Assembly: GCA_002480565.1 (NCBI GenBank)
Contig: DLCK01000079.1
Location: 1-64,000, forward strand
Direction: 5' to 3'
Origin: Phycisphaerales bacterium UBA7800
GTDB taxonomy: Bacteria; Planctomycetota; Phycisphaerae; Phycisphaerales; Phycisphaeraceae
DNA length: 64,000 bases
Shown: positions 1 to 8,427 of the stretch, in pieces
Layout: the number at the start of each line of letters is the position of its first letter
How positions within the stretch are numbered: the stretch's first letter is position 1
The notes under the pieces: model-generated
Databases searched by the model: none
Seen by the model: the letters and a program-made list of their open reading frames with translations, nothing else
What the model was told of the DNA's origin: nothing
Position numbers and translations under genes: made by a program

Positions 1-226
1 TCAGCCGGTAGTGGTTCAGTTTCACAGCCAGATAAAAGCATGCATAACAGTGAGAATACAATTGTTAATTGGAATTTGTTCATGATGGATTTAAAAAGAT
101 TTCACTGTAAATACACAGCAGAATCTTCATCTTTGCAGCGTGCTGGGGATGGGGATGTAAATTGGAAAACGTTCTATTTATTGCTGATTGTTTGTGTAGA
201 GCATGAGATCAAACCGTCCCGGCCTT
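1..226. other. left edge, no supported gene
   Basis: Frame 1 of the plus strand is open from the window edge to a stop at 262-264, so this could be the tail of an upstream gene. The translation shows no recognisable domain, its composition is not convincing, and its end overlaps the better supported minus-strand gene that ends at 227. I see no RNA gene, terminator or repeat here. Confidence 0.3.
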
Positions 227-529
227 TTAGTACAACTCTTGGACTGTCACTGTTTCTTGTTTGAGCGTACGATCTTTCAAACAAGCTAATACGATGAGTC
301 CGATGAGGGATAGAAATGCCATAAGGCTCCAGGCGGGGTGGCGGCTTTTGGCTTTTGCGTAATAGATCATGCCGATGAGCAGGAGGATCAAGCCACCGAT
401 CTTTGACAGTGAGCAGATGGCTTGAAGGACGGGTTCTTGAGTGACTTCAATACCAATGCGGCCGGCGACTTGAAGCAGAATGCCAGGGACACCGAATGCG
501 AGACTTTTGGTGTTGTAGGCTGCGATCAT
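227..529 (-). CDS. small hypothetical membrane protein
   Basis: A 100-residue protein with hydrophobic stretches at about residues 11-26, 42-60 and 67-83, so probably an inner-membrane protein with two or three segments. The frame extends upstream to 664, but I chose the ATG at 529 because AAGGGAG lies 8 bases before it and the membrane-like sequence begins there (MIAAYNTKSLAFGVPG). Short proteins opening with a similar NxKSLAxGVPG stretch are common in planctomycete genomes as far as I recall, without a known function. It is divergent from the GntR-type regulator at 820 and seems to be a single gene. Confidence 0.65.
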   Translation of the reverse strand: MIAAYNTKSLAFGVPGILLQVAGRIGIEVTQEPVLQAICSLSKIGGLILLLIGMIYYAKAKSRHPAWSLMAFLSLIGLIVLACLKDRTLKQETVTVQELY

Positions 530-794
530 GGTACGACTCCCTTGTGTGACAGGTTTGCCAAAATTGGTGATCAAATGCGGGAGTACATCCCCCGAATTCC
601 GAAGTATGTCTTGTATTTGTTTCTGGTTTGTCGTTAAGTGGCTTGCTGCAAATGTCATTCGCAATATGGAGCAAGGCCTTGATTTTGGCCTGTTTGATCC
701 GAGTGGGTTTGGTTGAATGGTTGTTTGTAAGTGTTTTTAAAATATAAAGAAACACGCGTGGTTGAAAAAAAGTTTCCCGATCACTTGATTTGAG

Positions 795-820
795 TGACCC
801 AATATGTCTAAAATGGGTCA
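795..820. promoter_or_regulatory. candidate operator, TGACCCA-N12-TGGGTCA
   Basis: Perfect 7-base inverted arms separated by 12 bases, the right arm ending on the A of the ATG at 820. A second, shorter inverted pair, TCACT-N7-AGTGA (781-797), overlaps its left arm. The position over the start of a regulator gene fits autoregulation by the encoded GntR-type protein. This is inference; the spacing is longer than in most GntR operators. Confidence 0.4.
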
Positions 821-2028
821 TGGGTTCTTCAGCCACTAAATCTCAAACATCCATGTCTCGGCCACAGGTGATCGAGGCGCTTCGTTATGAAATCTCACGA
901 CCACCCGCAATGGCGGGGCAGCGGTTGATTAATGAACGCCAACTCGCACAACTCATGGGTGCAAACCGCATGACCATTCGCCGGAGTCTTGATGACCTGG
1001 AAAAGCAGGGGTTGGTGATTCGCCGGCAAGGTAGCGGCACGTACATTCGCAAGATTCCGGGCCTATCACCTTGCCCCAAGAATTACATGCCCATAGACGG
1101 CCCGATTTGCGTGGTCGATGAGTCGGATGATCAACCTACACGTTTACAACCCGATCCAGTCAAGCAGCAATTGACCATTGGGTTGTGGGGGGACATGCAT
1201 TGCACTTCTGCGCCGGCTAACAAGTTGATTCTTTCAGGTATCAAACAGCGCCTTGTGGATTTGAATCATTGTCTGCAGACGTTTGATCTGGAGTATGCAC
1301 AAGACGGCACGACACCTGTGGAACATATTGTCGATGAGCTGAGTCAAAAGCCCTGTGATGGGTACATCGTGACCAGTCATATGGTGAGTCGATTTCTGGA
1401 TGCTTATCAGCAGGTGTTTCACAGGGACTCACCACCTTTGGTTCAGGTTTGGCCAGGTTCGGTATTGCCAACCTATGAACCATTGATTCAGTCTGATACG
1501 CAACAAGCCATTGAACGCGGCACGTTGACACTCGCAGAGCAGGGACACAAGCGGATCATGCTTGTGGAGTTCGACAAGGTTCGCAATATACCGTCACGTT
1601 CATGGTTGGGATATGAGTTGGCGATGCAGGCCGTCGGCTTACCTGTCATCCCATCATTGAAATTGCAGTGCATCGATGCTTTGCGAGACGAATGGAAAGA
1701 TTCAATTGCGATGTTGTTGGACATGAATCCGTTGCCCGATGCGTTATGTATGGCTTCGGAAGAACCCCTGCAATTGCTCTACGACATGATGAAGCAACGT
1801 GGGATTAAGGTCGGGCGTGACATGGCGATCCTCACCATTGCCAATGTCGGGGTAGATCTACCCGCAGGTGAGAATTGGAGCACGATGGTGTTCGACCCAC
1901 GATTGGTAGGGGGCATGGCGGTGACCAGTCTGGTGGATGTCATCGTGACTGCAGGACAGCGACTTTGTTCATTTTCTCATCAGGCACATTGGCAACCGGG
2001 GAAAACCCATCTGCGTTGCGCGGACTGA
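820..2028 (+). CDS. GntR-headed transcription regulator with LacI-type sensor domain
   Basis: A 402-residue regulator. Residues about 12-85 form a GntR winged helix (IEALRYEISRP, RQLAQLMGANRMTIRRSLDD, GSGTYIRK). After a linker, about 115-400 resemble the periplasmic-binding-protein-like sugar sensor of LacI/GalR proteins, as in AraR-type chimeras. It probably represses the pseudopilin and GH42-like hydrolase genes just downstream until a sugar is bound. The frame opens at a TTG at 790; I prefer the ATG at 820, though no strong ribosome site precedes it and ATG 853 is possible. An inverted repeat overlaps the start codon and a 10-bp palindrome follows the stop. Function as a local sugar-responsive regulator is inference from domain and context. 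Confidence 0.8.
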   Translation: MGSSATKSQTSMSRPQVIEALRYEISRPPAMAGQRLINERQLAQLMGANRMTIRRSLDDLEKQGLVIRRQGSGTYIRKIPGLSPCPKNYMPIDGPICVVDESDDQPTRLQPDPVKQQLTIGLWGDMHCTSAPANKLILSGIKQRLVDLNHCLQTFDLEYAQDGTTPVEHIVDELSQKPCDGYIVTSHMVSRFLDAYQQVFHRDSPPLVQVWPGSVLPTYEPLIQSDTQQAIERGTLTLAEQGHKRIMLVEFDKVRNIPSRSWLGYELAMQAVGLPVIPSLKLQCIDALRDEWKDSIAMLLDMNPLPDALCMASEEPLQLLYDMMKQRGIKVGRDMAILTIANVGVDLPAGENWSTMVFDPRLVGGMAVTSLVDVIVTAGQRLCSFSHQAHWQPGKTHLRCAD

Positions 2029-2030
2029 TT

Positions 2031-2044
2031 GTTAAACGTTTAGC
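2031..2044. promoter_or_regulatory. LacI-family-like operator palindrome
   Basis: TAAACGTTTA at 2033-2042 is a perfect 10-base palindrome around a central CG, flanked by G and C that would also pair. AAACGTTT is the typical core of LacI-family operators (PurR-like sites). It lies between the regulator stop (2028) and the ribosome site of the pseudopilin gene (AAGGA, 2048-2052), a good place to control the pseudopilin and hydrolase. A near copy (TAAACGTTTT) lies over the stop codon of the hydrolase at 7269-7278. Confidence 0.45.
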
Positions 2045-2060
2045 TTTAAGGATGAATATC

Positions 2061-2816
2061 ATGACACACGTTCAAGCCGTTGCAGTGTGCAAGCAAAGTC
2101 AATGGCGAAGCAAAGCGTTTACGCTCATCGAACTGTTGGTCGTGATCAGCATTATCTCGATTCTCATTTCCATTCTCCTCCCAGCTTTATCCAGTGCCCG
2201 CAAGTCCGGCCAGGCGATTTCCTGTGCCAGCAATATGCGACAACTCGGGCTGGCGGGGTTTACCTATGCCGATGATTACAACGGCTATTACCCGCGTGTG
2301 TCAGGTTCAATCGGGGCTGCCTATGGCCCGCATCCAACGATCAAATTTTTTGACTGGTGGGTAGCTCATTTTATGGTTTACACCGGACATACTGATTTTG
2401 GTAATGCGACCGCTTCATGGAAAAAAACCACGGATATATGGGACTGCCCGACGAATCCTGACCTGCATGCTGCGATCGGCGCGTCAGGCAATTATGTGAT
2501 CAGTCGGGAGTTGGCTTACCACTTCAAATTACAGTCCGGTGAATCGTTGGGACGTCCCTCACTTTGGCATCACCAGTCGGACATTCTCTATCTGGCAGAT
2601 GCTTCGAATGTCGCTGGGACACAGGTGGGGCAGAACTACACCGAGGCAGGCTTCAACAGACGATACAACGTTGGCGAGTGGCATTTGGAAAGTGCCAATA
2701 TGCTGTTTCTTGATGGTCACGTCAACCGCGAAAAACTCGACACCACTCCGGGCAATCTTTATCAAGTCCCCAAGGAATACTATCCTCAAGGTTTGGACTG
2801 GGCAGGTAAATGGTAA
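2061..2816 (+). CDS. type II/IV pseudopilin, H-x9-DG type
   Basis: A 251-residue secreted pseudopilin. After a basic leader comes the prepilin peptidase site KA/FTLIELLVV with the conserved Glu at +5 and a long hydrophobic helix rich in Ile and Leu (ISIISILISILLPAL). The C-terminal part carries WHLESANMLFLDGH, a His-x9-Asp-Gly motif known from planctomycete and verrucomicrobial pseudopilins of unknown function. ATG 2061 is chosen because AAGGA ends 8 bases before it; ATG 2052 overlaps that site. The gene sits 32 bases after a sugar-type regulator and 45 bases before a secreted glycoside hydrolase, the same order as in two further cassettes at 16546 and 20474. It is probably exported or assembled by a T2SS-like machine; a role with the neighbouring enzyme is inference. 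Confidence 0.85.
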   Translation: MTHVQAVAVCKQSQWRSKAFTLIELLVVISIISILISILLPALSSARKSGQAISCASNMRQLGLAGFTYADDYNGYYPRVSGSIGAAYGPHPTIKFFDWWVAHFMVYTGHTDFGNATASWKKTTDIWDCPTNPDLHAAIGASGNYVISRELAYHFKLQSGESLGRPSLWHHQSDILYLADASNVAGTQVGQNYTEAGFNRRYNVGEWHLESANMLFLDGHVNREKLDTTPGNLYQVPKEYYPQGLDWAGKW

Positions 2817-2861
2817 GCACTCTGTTTTGCATGTTTGAATTTCACTGACAGGAATAACAAA

Positions 2862-5800
2862 ATGAATTTTTCACGACAGGCAGTTATTGCCATGTTGTCA
2901 CTCATCGTCTGCTTATGTGTGTTGCCGTTGCAGGCACAGTCATTGTGTGATTCGCTGAATGTCGCCACGATCCCACCCAACTCGCGGATGGACAAAGCCG
3001 GCTGGCCGATCCTTGCCGGACTCAATGGTGGCTGGGGGCGCTTCCCGGATTACTACAGCTATAAACGTGTTGAGATTGATGGCGTTGCCTGTCTGGTTGA
3101 CAGCTATCCGCATGCGCAGAATCACGGCTCAAGCAATGCCATTATGCTCGACTGGGACGGTGATCCTGCCAATGGTAATACCGCATTAACACCCTTGCCA
3201 GGTATGACAATTACGTTTGGCGTCAGTGTCTACATGCAACCCTGGGCCAACAATACTGTCAAAACCCATTGGGTTCGCGATGGCGCAGGCCAAGTGAATT
3301 GGATGATGGGACTCGGCAAGGTCGATGCGGATCACAAGCCCATCAAAGACATTCGCAAAGAGAAACCAGACTACAGTTGGCAGGACGGACGCGGCCCACG
3401 CATCGGCTATTACACCGGTGCGGTCAAGGGATACACACCCACCAAACTGCCAGTGATTCAAGCCTTTTCCCCAGCGTCTGAAAAACCACAAGTACAACTT
3501 GAACTGGACAAAGCAAAGCAATGGGTCGATATGCAACTGGTCATCAAGTTCGCTGATGATTTAAAGTCCGCGACATGCAAAGCTCAGACCAAACCCAGTG
3601 ACAGTGATCAATGGGGGATGGTGGGGCAGACATGGACGATTGATCTTGACAGCACTGCCAAGTCTGCCAGCAATCCAGCAACTTGGAACGCATTGATATT
3701 GGACTTGCCAATAGCGATATGGTCAACCAAAGGCTACGGCAAGCCGGAGGTGTCGATGTTGGATCGCTATCGCAATTTTACGGTTTCACTTCAAGCTTCC
3801 GGTGATACCAGTCAACCGGTTCGATGTGATTTAATGCGATTTGAACGTGAAGCAATAGCCGTCCGCATGCCTTTACCTGATCGTGTTTTTGCGGGTGAGG
3901 ATCTAACCATCCCATTGGAAATGATCAATGCTGGTGATAAAGCATTGGATGGCACTTTGCTGCTACAGGTTGGTCAAACGGTTCGGACTTTGGTTGCGGA
4001 TTTGACTGTGGATGTCGATAAGCAATGGCAGTATCAGACAACCATCACGCCATCGGTTAATGATCAAACACTACCGATTGATTTGATACTCAAGGGTTCC
4101 AATGGCCAGCTAAAAACACTGGTGCATTCCAAGTTGCAGGTGATCCCCAGCAGGTATCCGACTGAGTCGCAGAACGTGATGCGCAATGCGAGTTTTGAAT
4201 TGCCGGTGATGTTTGCAGGCAGTGCCATGCGTCAAGGTTATGAGCGGTTTTACACCTTTGCGGAAAATCAAAATAAACGCCTTTGGTCAGTACTTCCTAT
4301 AGAGGGTTGGTGGGCTGAAGGTGAATCTGCTGAAGGTGTCACAGTTGATACCCAGCATGTTTATTCGGGCAATCAAAGCTTACAAATTTCGGCGATCGAT
4401 AAACCGGTGTCGGTCATCTCCGCGCCGGGCAGTTGGCTTCCCGCTGGGCCGGTCACCATTAGTGCATGGGTTCGCACCCAAGGCGTCAAGGGACAATTGA
4501 CCGTTGACCTGCTCAAGTCCGATGACCTGATTCTTTCCCGTAGAGCGGATGAACGCAAAACCATCGACCTGTCTGGCGACAGTGATTGGCAACGTGTTTC
4601 ATTAACTGTGACCACGAAGGAAATCATGCAGGCTTTGTTGCGATTCACCGTCGAAAAGGGCAGTGTCTGGGTTGATGATGTGCAGGTTCAACCGGGGACA
4701 AATGCAACAGCTTTTGAGCTTCGTCCTGCCGAATGGGTACGCATGCATCAAGCTTCCTTTGCAAGTGATGTCCTGCCCATGTGGGTGACTGGTGATGAGC
4801 AGACACGCACGGTTGAGCTTTACAGTGACAGTCGTACACCTTTAGCAGGCATTGTCACTGTCTGGTCAGGCACGTGGGACAAACCTGCAATGCAATTGCT
4901 TGGGAAGATCAATGCTTCAGATCTCAATTCCGATGACGCTGTTAAACTGACTTTCCCAACTGCAAAACTCGCACCCAATGCCTATGTACTCACTGCGGAC
5001 TATCATGCCAATGAGCAGACCATTTTTGCAGGTGTCGATCAATTCAATGCGGATACCAAACTGGGCGGACGTATTTCCAATAGCATGATGCGTTCGCGAA
5101 TGGCAATGTGCTTTGCAATGATCCCCAAGTATGAACCTGCGAAAATATTTGGTGTTGGCAACGGTATGCTTGATACCTGTGGCGGTCACTTTGGTGGCTA
5201 CAACATCAAAGACTATCACTGGGCAGGGCAATTGGATTATGTCTGTAATCGCGGGCGCTACAATTCGCAGAAAGGCTATCTCATTGCCGCGGGGGGCTTG
5301 CCGACACATCGCATGGAGACGGCAAAGCTGTATCTGGATGCGTCGAATAATCCTGATCTACAAAATCCAGCAGTCAATCGTGTTTTGGATTTATCTAATC
5401 CCAAAGCGTATGAGCAATTCCTCAAACAGGCTCATGACATCGGCATTCAAAATGCAAACAACCCGCAGATCGCTTCGTATCAGATGGCCAATGAAAGGCC
5501 GTTTTATGCACGGGATGGTCTGTGTCCAACCGATGCAGCAGACACGGACTTTCGCGCGTATTGCAAACGCGTTCATGGTGATCTTGCCACGCTCAACAAG
5601 CGATGGGGAACGTCTTACGCCACATGGGATCAAATCGAACAACCGCTTTCAGCCAGTCAGTTGGAAACGGTCAAAAATCAGGAGCAACTCAAAGGCGCTG
5701 CCGCTACCGCATGGACCGCGGTTTATGGCAAGATGAGTCAACAGGTCAACGCGTTGATGCAGAAAATCCCCGGCCGCGGATTGGATTGGTATCACTGGCG

Positions 5801-7271
5801 GACGGCTCTATCTTTGAAGATGTATCAGGATTTTAGGGAACAGGCGAAAAAGGTGGACCGCAAAACGCTGTACAGCACGAATCTGTGTTGGCCGAATTTC
5901 TGGCCGCAGATGGCCATGCCGTTCTTCCGATCAATGGATGTGACCATGCTTGATCTGGAGTATTCAGCAGGGCAAAAACGCGGACTTGGAACGCCTGCTG
6001 AGATGATGGAAATCATGGAGATGTTCGAATCCAACGCGCCGGACAAACCCATATGGGGGATCGAAGTCTACACCCAACCCCAATGGCCAGCCGAATCAAC
6101 GGCATTGCAAAACTGGGGACTGCTCGCGCACGGGATGACCAACAATCTGGTTTTCGGTTGGCGTCCATACTCCGATCATGGTCGCGTTGTGGGCACCAAA
6201 GCATGGGAAAAAGAGGATGCCCGTCCGATGTGGTTCCTCATTGATAACGATGGTACAAAACTCCCAAGCTTTGATGCGGTTGAAAAAACCAAACGGGAAA
6301 TCCACACATTTCACAAGCAATACGATGCGCTGTCACTTAGACGTCTGCCTGCGAAGATGGCGATTTATCTCTCGGACGATATGTCGGAATATTTAAGCTA
6401 CAGCACTGCCAACAAGCCCTACAACACCATGCACATGCATGCTCGCAACACACTTGTGTATCTGATGCGTATGGAAGGTTTACGGGCTGATATTTTGGAT
6501 AGTGAATTGTTGATTCAAAAACTGGGACAGTACGACACACTGATCCTCCCACCGACACTTCTGCTAAGTGATGCCGACGCCAAACGCATTGCCGACTTTG
6601 CCAATGAGGGGGGTAAGCTCATTCTGGCAGGGATGTCCGGGCAACTCGACCCGTGGTTAAACAAACACCCAACACTCGGCGGTGATGCATGGCAAACGCT
6701 GGGGTGGCTGGCGCCGGACTATCGCTACAATCCCATTGACAAAAGTACGGGACTCATTGGCCAGAACATCGGAGAGCTTTTAGGCGGTCAGAAAATCATC
6801 GACTCGCAAGGCAAACATCTCGGTTGGCAAAAGCGTTGGGGTAAAGGCATGGTTTACGTGATGGGCGTGTATCCCTGCGTGTACAGCAAGAATCCGCACA
6901 TGCCAACTCAAACACAAACCTGGATGCAGGACCTGATTCGGATTGCGAATCTCCCACGCACCGCACGGTGGGAAAGGCAGTCTTCAGTCGTAGCCTCAGC
7001 CGATCATGGACATGGCACAGGTGAACCCGTTGTGGAAGTGGTACTCCGTCAGAATCCCGCAAACACTGACCGGCTCTTTGCATTTGTACTCAATCAAGGC
7101 GGACCCGGTCATGGCATGGTCCAATGCGATAGGCCGACTTATACCCGCAATGTAAGCGTCCGTGATGCGATCACCGGCCAGACGTTACCCTCGCAAGTAG
7201 ACGATGGGCAACTGCGTGTGATGCTGCCGATGGATGCATGGGGATATCGTGTTCTGGTGATTGATCGGTAA
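2862..7271 (+). CDS. large secreted GH42-like glycoside hydrolase
   Basis: A 1469-residue protein with signal peptide (MNFSRQAVIAMLSLIVCLCV...LQAQS). Residues about 30-320 form an N-terminal beta-rich region. About 437-620 resemble a carbohydrate-binding module of the CBM4/9 type (NASFELP, WWAEGES, YSGNQSLQIS). The catalytic half resembles GH42 beta-galactosidases of clan GH-A: QMANERPFY with Glu878 as the likely acid/base, LNKRWGTSYATWDQI, and PIWGIEVYTQP with Glu1068 as the likely nucleophile. The 190-residue spacing fits the clan. A Rossmann-like domain follows (LILPPTLLLSDADAKRIADF), as in the GH42 trimerisation domain. ATG 2862 has AGGA upstream. It ends 9 bases from the convergent MscS gene. 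The exact substrate cannot be told. Confidence 0.75.
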   Translation: MNFSRQAVIAMLSLIVCLCVLPLQAQSLCDSLNVATIPPNSRMDKAGWPILAGLNGGWGRFPDYYSYKRVEIDGVACLVDSYPHAQNHGSSNAIMLDWDGDPANGNTALTPLPGMTITFGVSVYMQPWANNTVKTHWVRDGAGQVNWMMGLGKVDADHKPIKDIRKEKPDYSWQDGRGPRIGYYTGAVKGYTPTKLPVIQAFSPASEKPQVQLELDKAKQWVDMQLVIKFADDLKSATCKAQTKPSDSDQWGMVGQTWTIDLDSTAKSASNPATWNALILDLPIAIWSTKGYGKPEVSMLDRYRNFTVSLQASGDTSQPVRCDLMRFEREAIAVRMPLPDRVFAGEDLTIPLEMINAGDKALDGTLLLQVGQTVRTLVADLTVDVDKQWQYQTTITPSVNDQTLPIDLILKGSNGQLKTLVHSKLQVIPSRYPTESQNVMRNASFELPVMFAGSAMRQGYERFYTFAENQNKRLWSVLPIEGWWAEGESAEGVTVDTQHVYSGNQSLQISAIDKPVSVISAPGSWLPAGPVTISAWVRTQGVKGQLTVDLLKSDDLILSRRADERKTIDLSGDSDWQRVSLTVTTKEIMQALLRFTVEKGSVWVDDVQVQPGTNATAFELRPAEWVRMHQASFASDVLPMWVTGDEQTRTVELYSDSRTPLAGIVTVWSGTWDKPAMQLLGKINASDLNSDDAVKLTFPTAKLAPNAYVLTADYHANEQTIFAGVDQFNADTKLGGRISNSMMRSRMAMCFAMIPKYEPAKIFGVGNGMLDTCGGHFGGYNIKDYHWAGQLDYVCNRGRYNSQKGYLIAAGGLPTHRMETAKLYLDASNNPDLQNPAVNRVLDLSNPKAYEQFLKQAHDIGIQNANNPQIASYQMANERPFYARDGLCPTDAADTDFRAYCKRVHGDLATLNKRWGTSYATWDQIEQPLSASQLETVKNQEQLKGAAATAWTAVYGKMSQQVNALMQKIPGRGLDWYHWRTALSLKMYQDFREQAKKVDRKTLYSTNLCWPNFWPQMAMPFFRSMDVTMLDLEYSAGQKRGLGTPAEMMEIMEMFESNAPDKPIWGIEVYTQPQWPAESTALQNWGLLAHGMTNNLVFGWRPYSDHGRVVGTKAWEKEDARPMWFLIDNDGTKLPSFDAVEKTKREIHTFHKQYDALSLRRLPAKMAIYLSDDMSEYLSYSTANKPYNTMHMHARNTLVYLMRMEGLRADILDSELLIQKLGQYDTLILPPTLLLSDADAKRIADFANEGGKLILAGMSGQLDPWLNKHPTLGGDAWQTLGWLAPDYRYNPIDKSTGLIGQNIGELLGGQKIIDSQGKHLGWQKRWGKGMVYVMGVYPCVYSKNPHMPTQTQTWMQDLIRIANLPRTARWERQSSVVASADHGHGTGEPVVEVVLRQNPANTDRLFAFVLNQGGPGHGMVQCDRPTYTRNVSVRDAITGQTLPSQVDDGQLRVMLPMDAWGYRVLVIDR

Positions 7272-7280
7272 ACGTTTTGA

Positions 7281-8168
7281 TTACTCAGGCTTTTTTTCGG
7301 TCTGCTTTTCGGCCTGCTTTTTGGCTGCGTCAGCTTGTTGCTTGAGACTCAGATATTTTCTGAGCACCTGCTGACTGTTACCACCGCGTTGATGCGTTGG
7401 TACAGGCATACGGACGATCAGGTTCACCTGGTCAGGATTGGTCATCGCAATAGACACACGCGGATCAACAGAAGGCAGGTCCACGAGATTTTCCTGTTCG
7501 CGTGCCCAATGTTTCCGGGCATCTTCCAGAAATGGTTCGCAGATTTCATTTGTTGCTTCCAATAGCCAACGCTCTGCCTGCTGGTAGTCGTCTTCAAGTT
7601 TGACCGGAACCGTGAAGGTGACGATTGCATAATCGCGGGTGATATTGTGATTGGTGACTGGCTGTGTCAGAAACATGCTGTTGGGGACGGTGATGGTGCG
7701 CCCTGTATATTGATGGAGTCCCGGGCCGGGGCCGACTTCCATGATCTGCGTGCCCAGGAGGGTTTGGTCCACTACATCGCCACTGATGTTATTGACTTCA
7801 ATGCGGTCACCGATCATAAAAGACCGCGTAGAGATTTTCAGGAAACTGCCTGTCACACAGAGAATCAGTTCCTTGGTTGCCAGGACGATGGCGACGACAA
7901 ATGCCACCAGTGAGATCGCCATGGTTCGGACTTCAGTGGCCCATATCATCATCATGCACAAGAACACGACAAGAAAAACGAGATTCCGAATTTGCACCAT
8001 CCATCGGAGTCTTAACTCTGGTGACTTGATATCGACGTTTGAAATCGCCCGAATCATGATCCATCGGATCAACATTGCAATAGGAATCACCAACACTGAA
8101 GCAATGAGTTTGCTTGCAGTTGTGCCGTTTTGAAAGTCTGCAAAAAAGTTGTTTAGATACTCGGGCAA
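7281..8168 (-). CDS. MscS-family mechanosensitive channel
   Basis: A 295-residue membrane protein. Hydrophobic helices lie at about 18-40, 58-77 and 79-110, the last being the pore-type helix, followed by the MscS beta domain (GDRIEVNNISGDVVDQTLLGTQIMEV, with ITVPNSMFLTQPVTN). The C-terminal alpha/beta part is followed by a Lys/Glu-rich tail. Such channels open under membrane tension to release solutes during hypo-osmotic shock. The start is a TTG with AGGA 9 bases upstream in the transcript sense. It is a single gene between the convergent hydrolase and the divergent tRNA-Ala. It is only distantly similar to the second MscS gene at 37051. Confidence 0.85.
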   Translation of the reverse strand: MPEYLNNFFADFQNGTTASKLIASVLVIPIAMLIRWIMIRAISNVDIKSPELRLRWMVQIRNLVFLVVFLCMMMIWATEVRTMAISLVAFVVAIVLATKELILCVTGSFLKISTRSFMIGDRIEVNNISGDVVDQTLLGTQIMEVGPGPGLHQYTGRTITVPNSMFLTQPVTNHNITRDYAIVTFTVPVKLEDDYQQAERWLLEATNEICEPFLEDARKHWAREQENLVDLPSVDPRVSIAMTNPDQVNLIVRMPVPTHQRGGNSQQVLRKYLSLKQQADAAKKQAEKQTEKKPE

Positions 8169-8232
8169 GGTGTTCGATCCTGTTCGTAAATAGGGTATTG
8201 TTTCGTAGCGGATATTGTATCAGGTTCCGGAT

Positions 8233-8260
8233 GTGACAAATTGCCAGGAGTTGTTATAAT
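8233..8260 (+). promoter_or_regulatory. sigma-70-type promoter of tRNA-Ala
   Basis: A -35 box GTGACA (8233-8238, five of six bases of TTGACA) and a perfect -10 box TATAAT (8255-8260) are separated by 16 bases. They lie 13 bases before the first base of the tRNA. Confidence 0.65.
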
Positions 8261-8273
8261 GGTTCACTTCGAC

Positions 8274-8346
8274 GGGGCGTTAGCTCAATTGGGAGAGCAC
8301 TGCCTTTGCAAGGCAGGGGTTATCGGTTCGAGCCCGTTACGCTCCA
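8274..8346 (+). tRNA. tRNA-Ala (anticodon UGC)
   Basis: A 73-base cloverleaf. The acceptor arms GGGGCGT and ACGCTCC pair fully and include the G3:U70 wobble that marks alanine tRNAs. The D arm is TAGCTCAATTGGGAGAGCA-like, the anticodon arm is CTGCC-TTTGCAA-GGCAG with anticodon TGC, and the T loop is GGTTCGAGCC-like. The discriminator is A73. The 3' CCA is not encoded, so it must be added by CCA-adding enzyme. A terminator follows. Confidence 0.97.
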
Positions 8347-8354
8347 TTTCAACT

Positions 8355-8392
8355 AAACCTCGCTGATCCATAAGGATTGGCGAGGTTTTTTT
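8355..8392 (+). terminator. rho-independent terminator after tRNA-Ala
   Basis: Arms AAACCTCGC (8355-8363) and GCGAGGTTT (8380-8388) form a 9-bp stem that runs into a T tract. Confidence 0.85.
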
Positions 8393-8427
8393 GTTTTATT
8401 ACCTAAATCTGGACGTCTGAAAATCAC

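Noticed and set aside
40..264. 74-residue plus-strand frame at the left edge
   Set aside because: No domain, open only as a continuation from the window edge, overlaps the better supported gene at 227-529.
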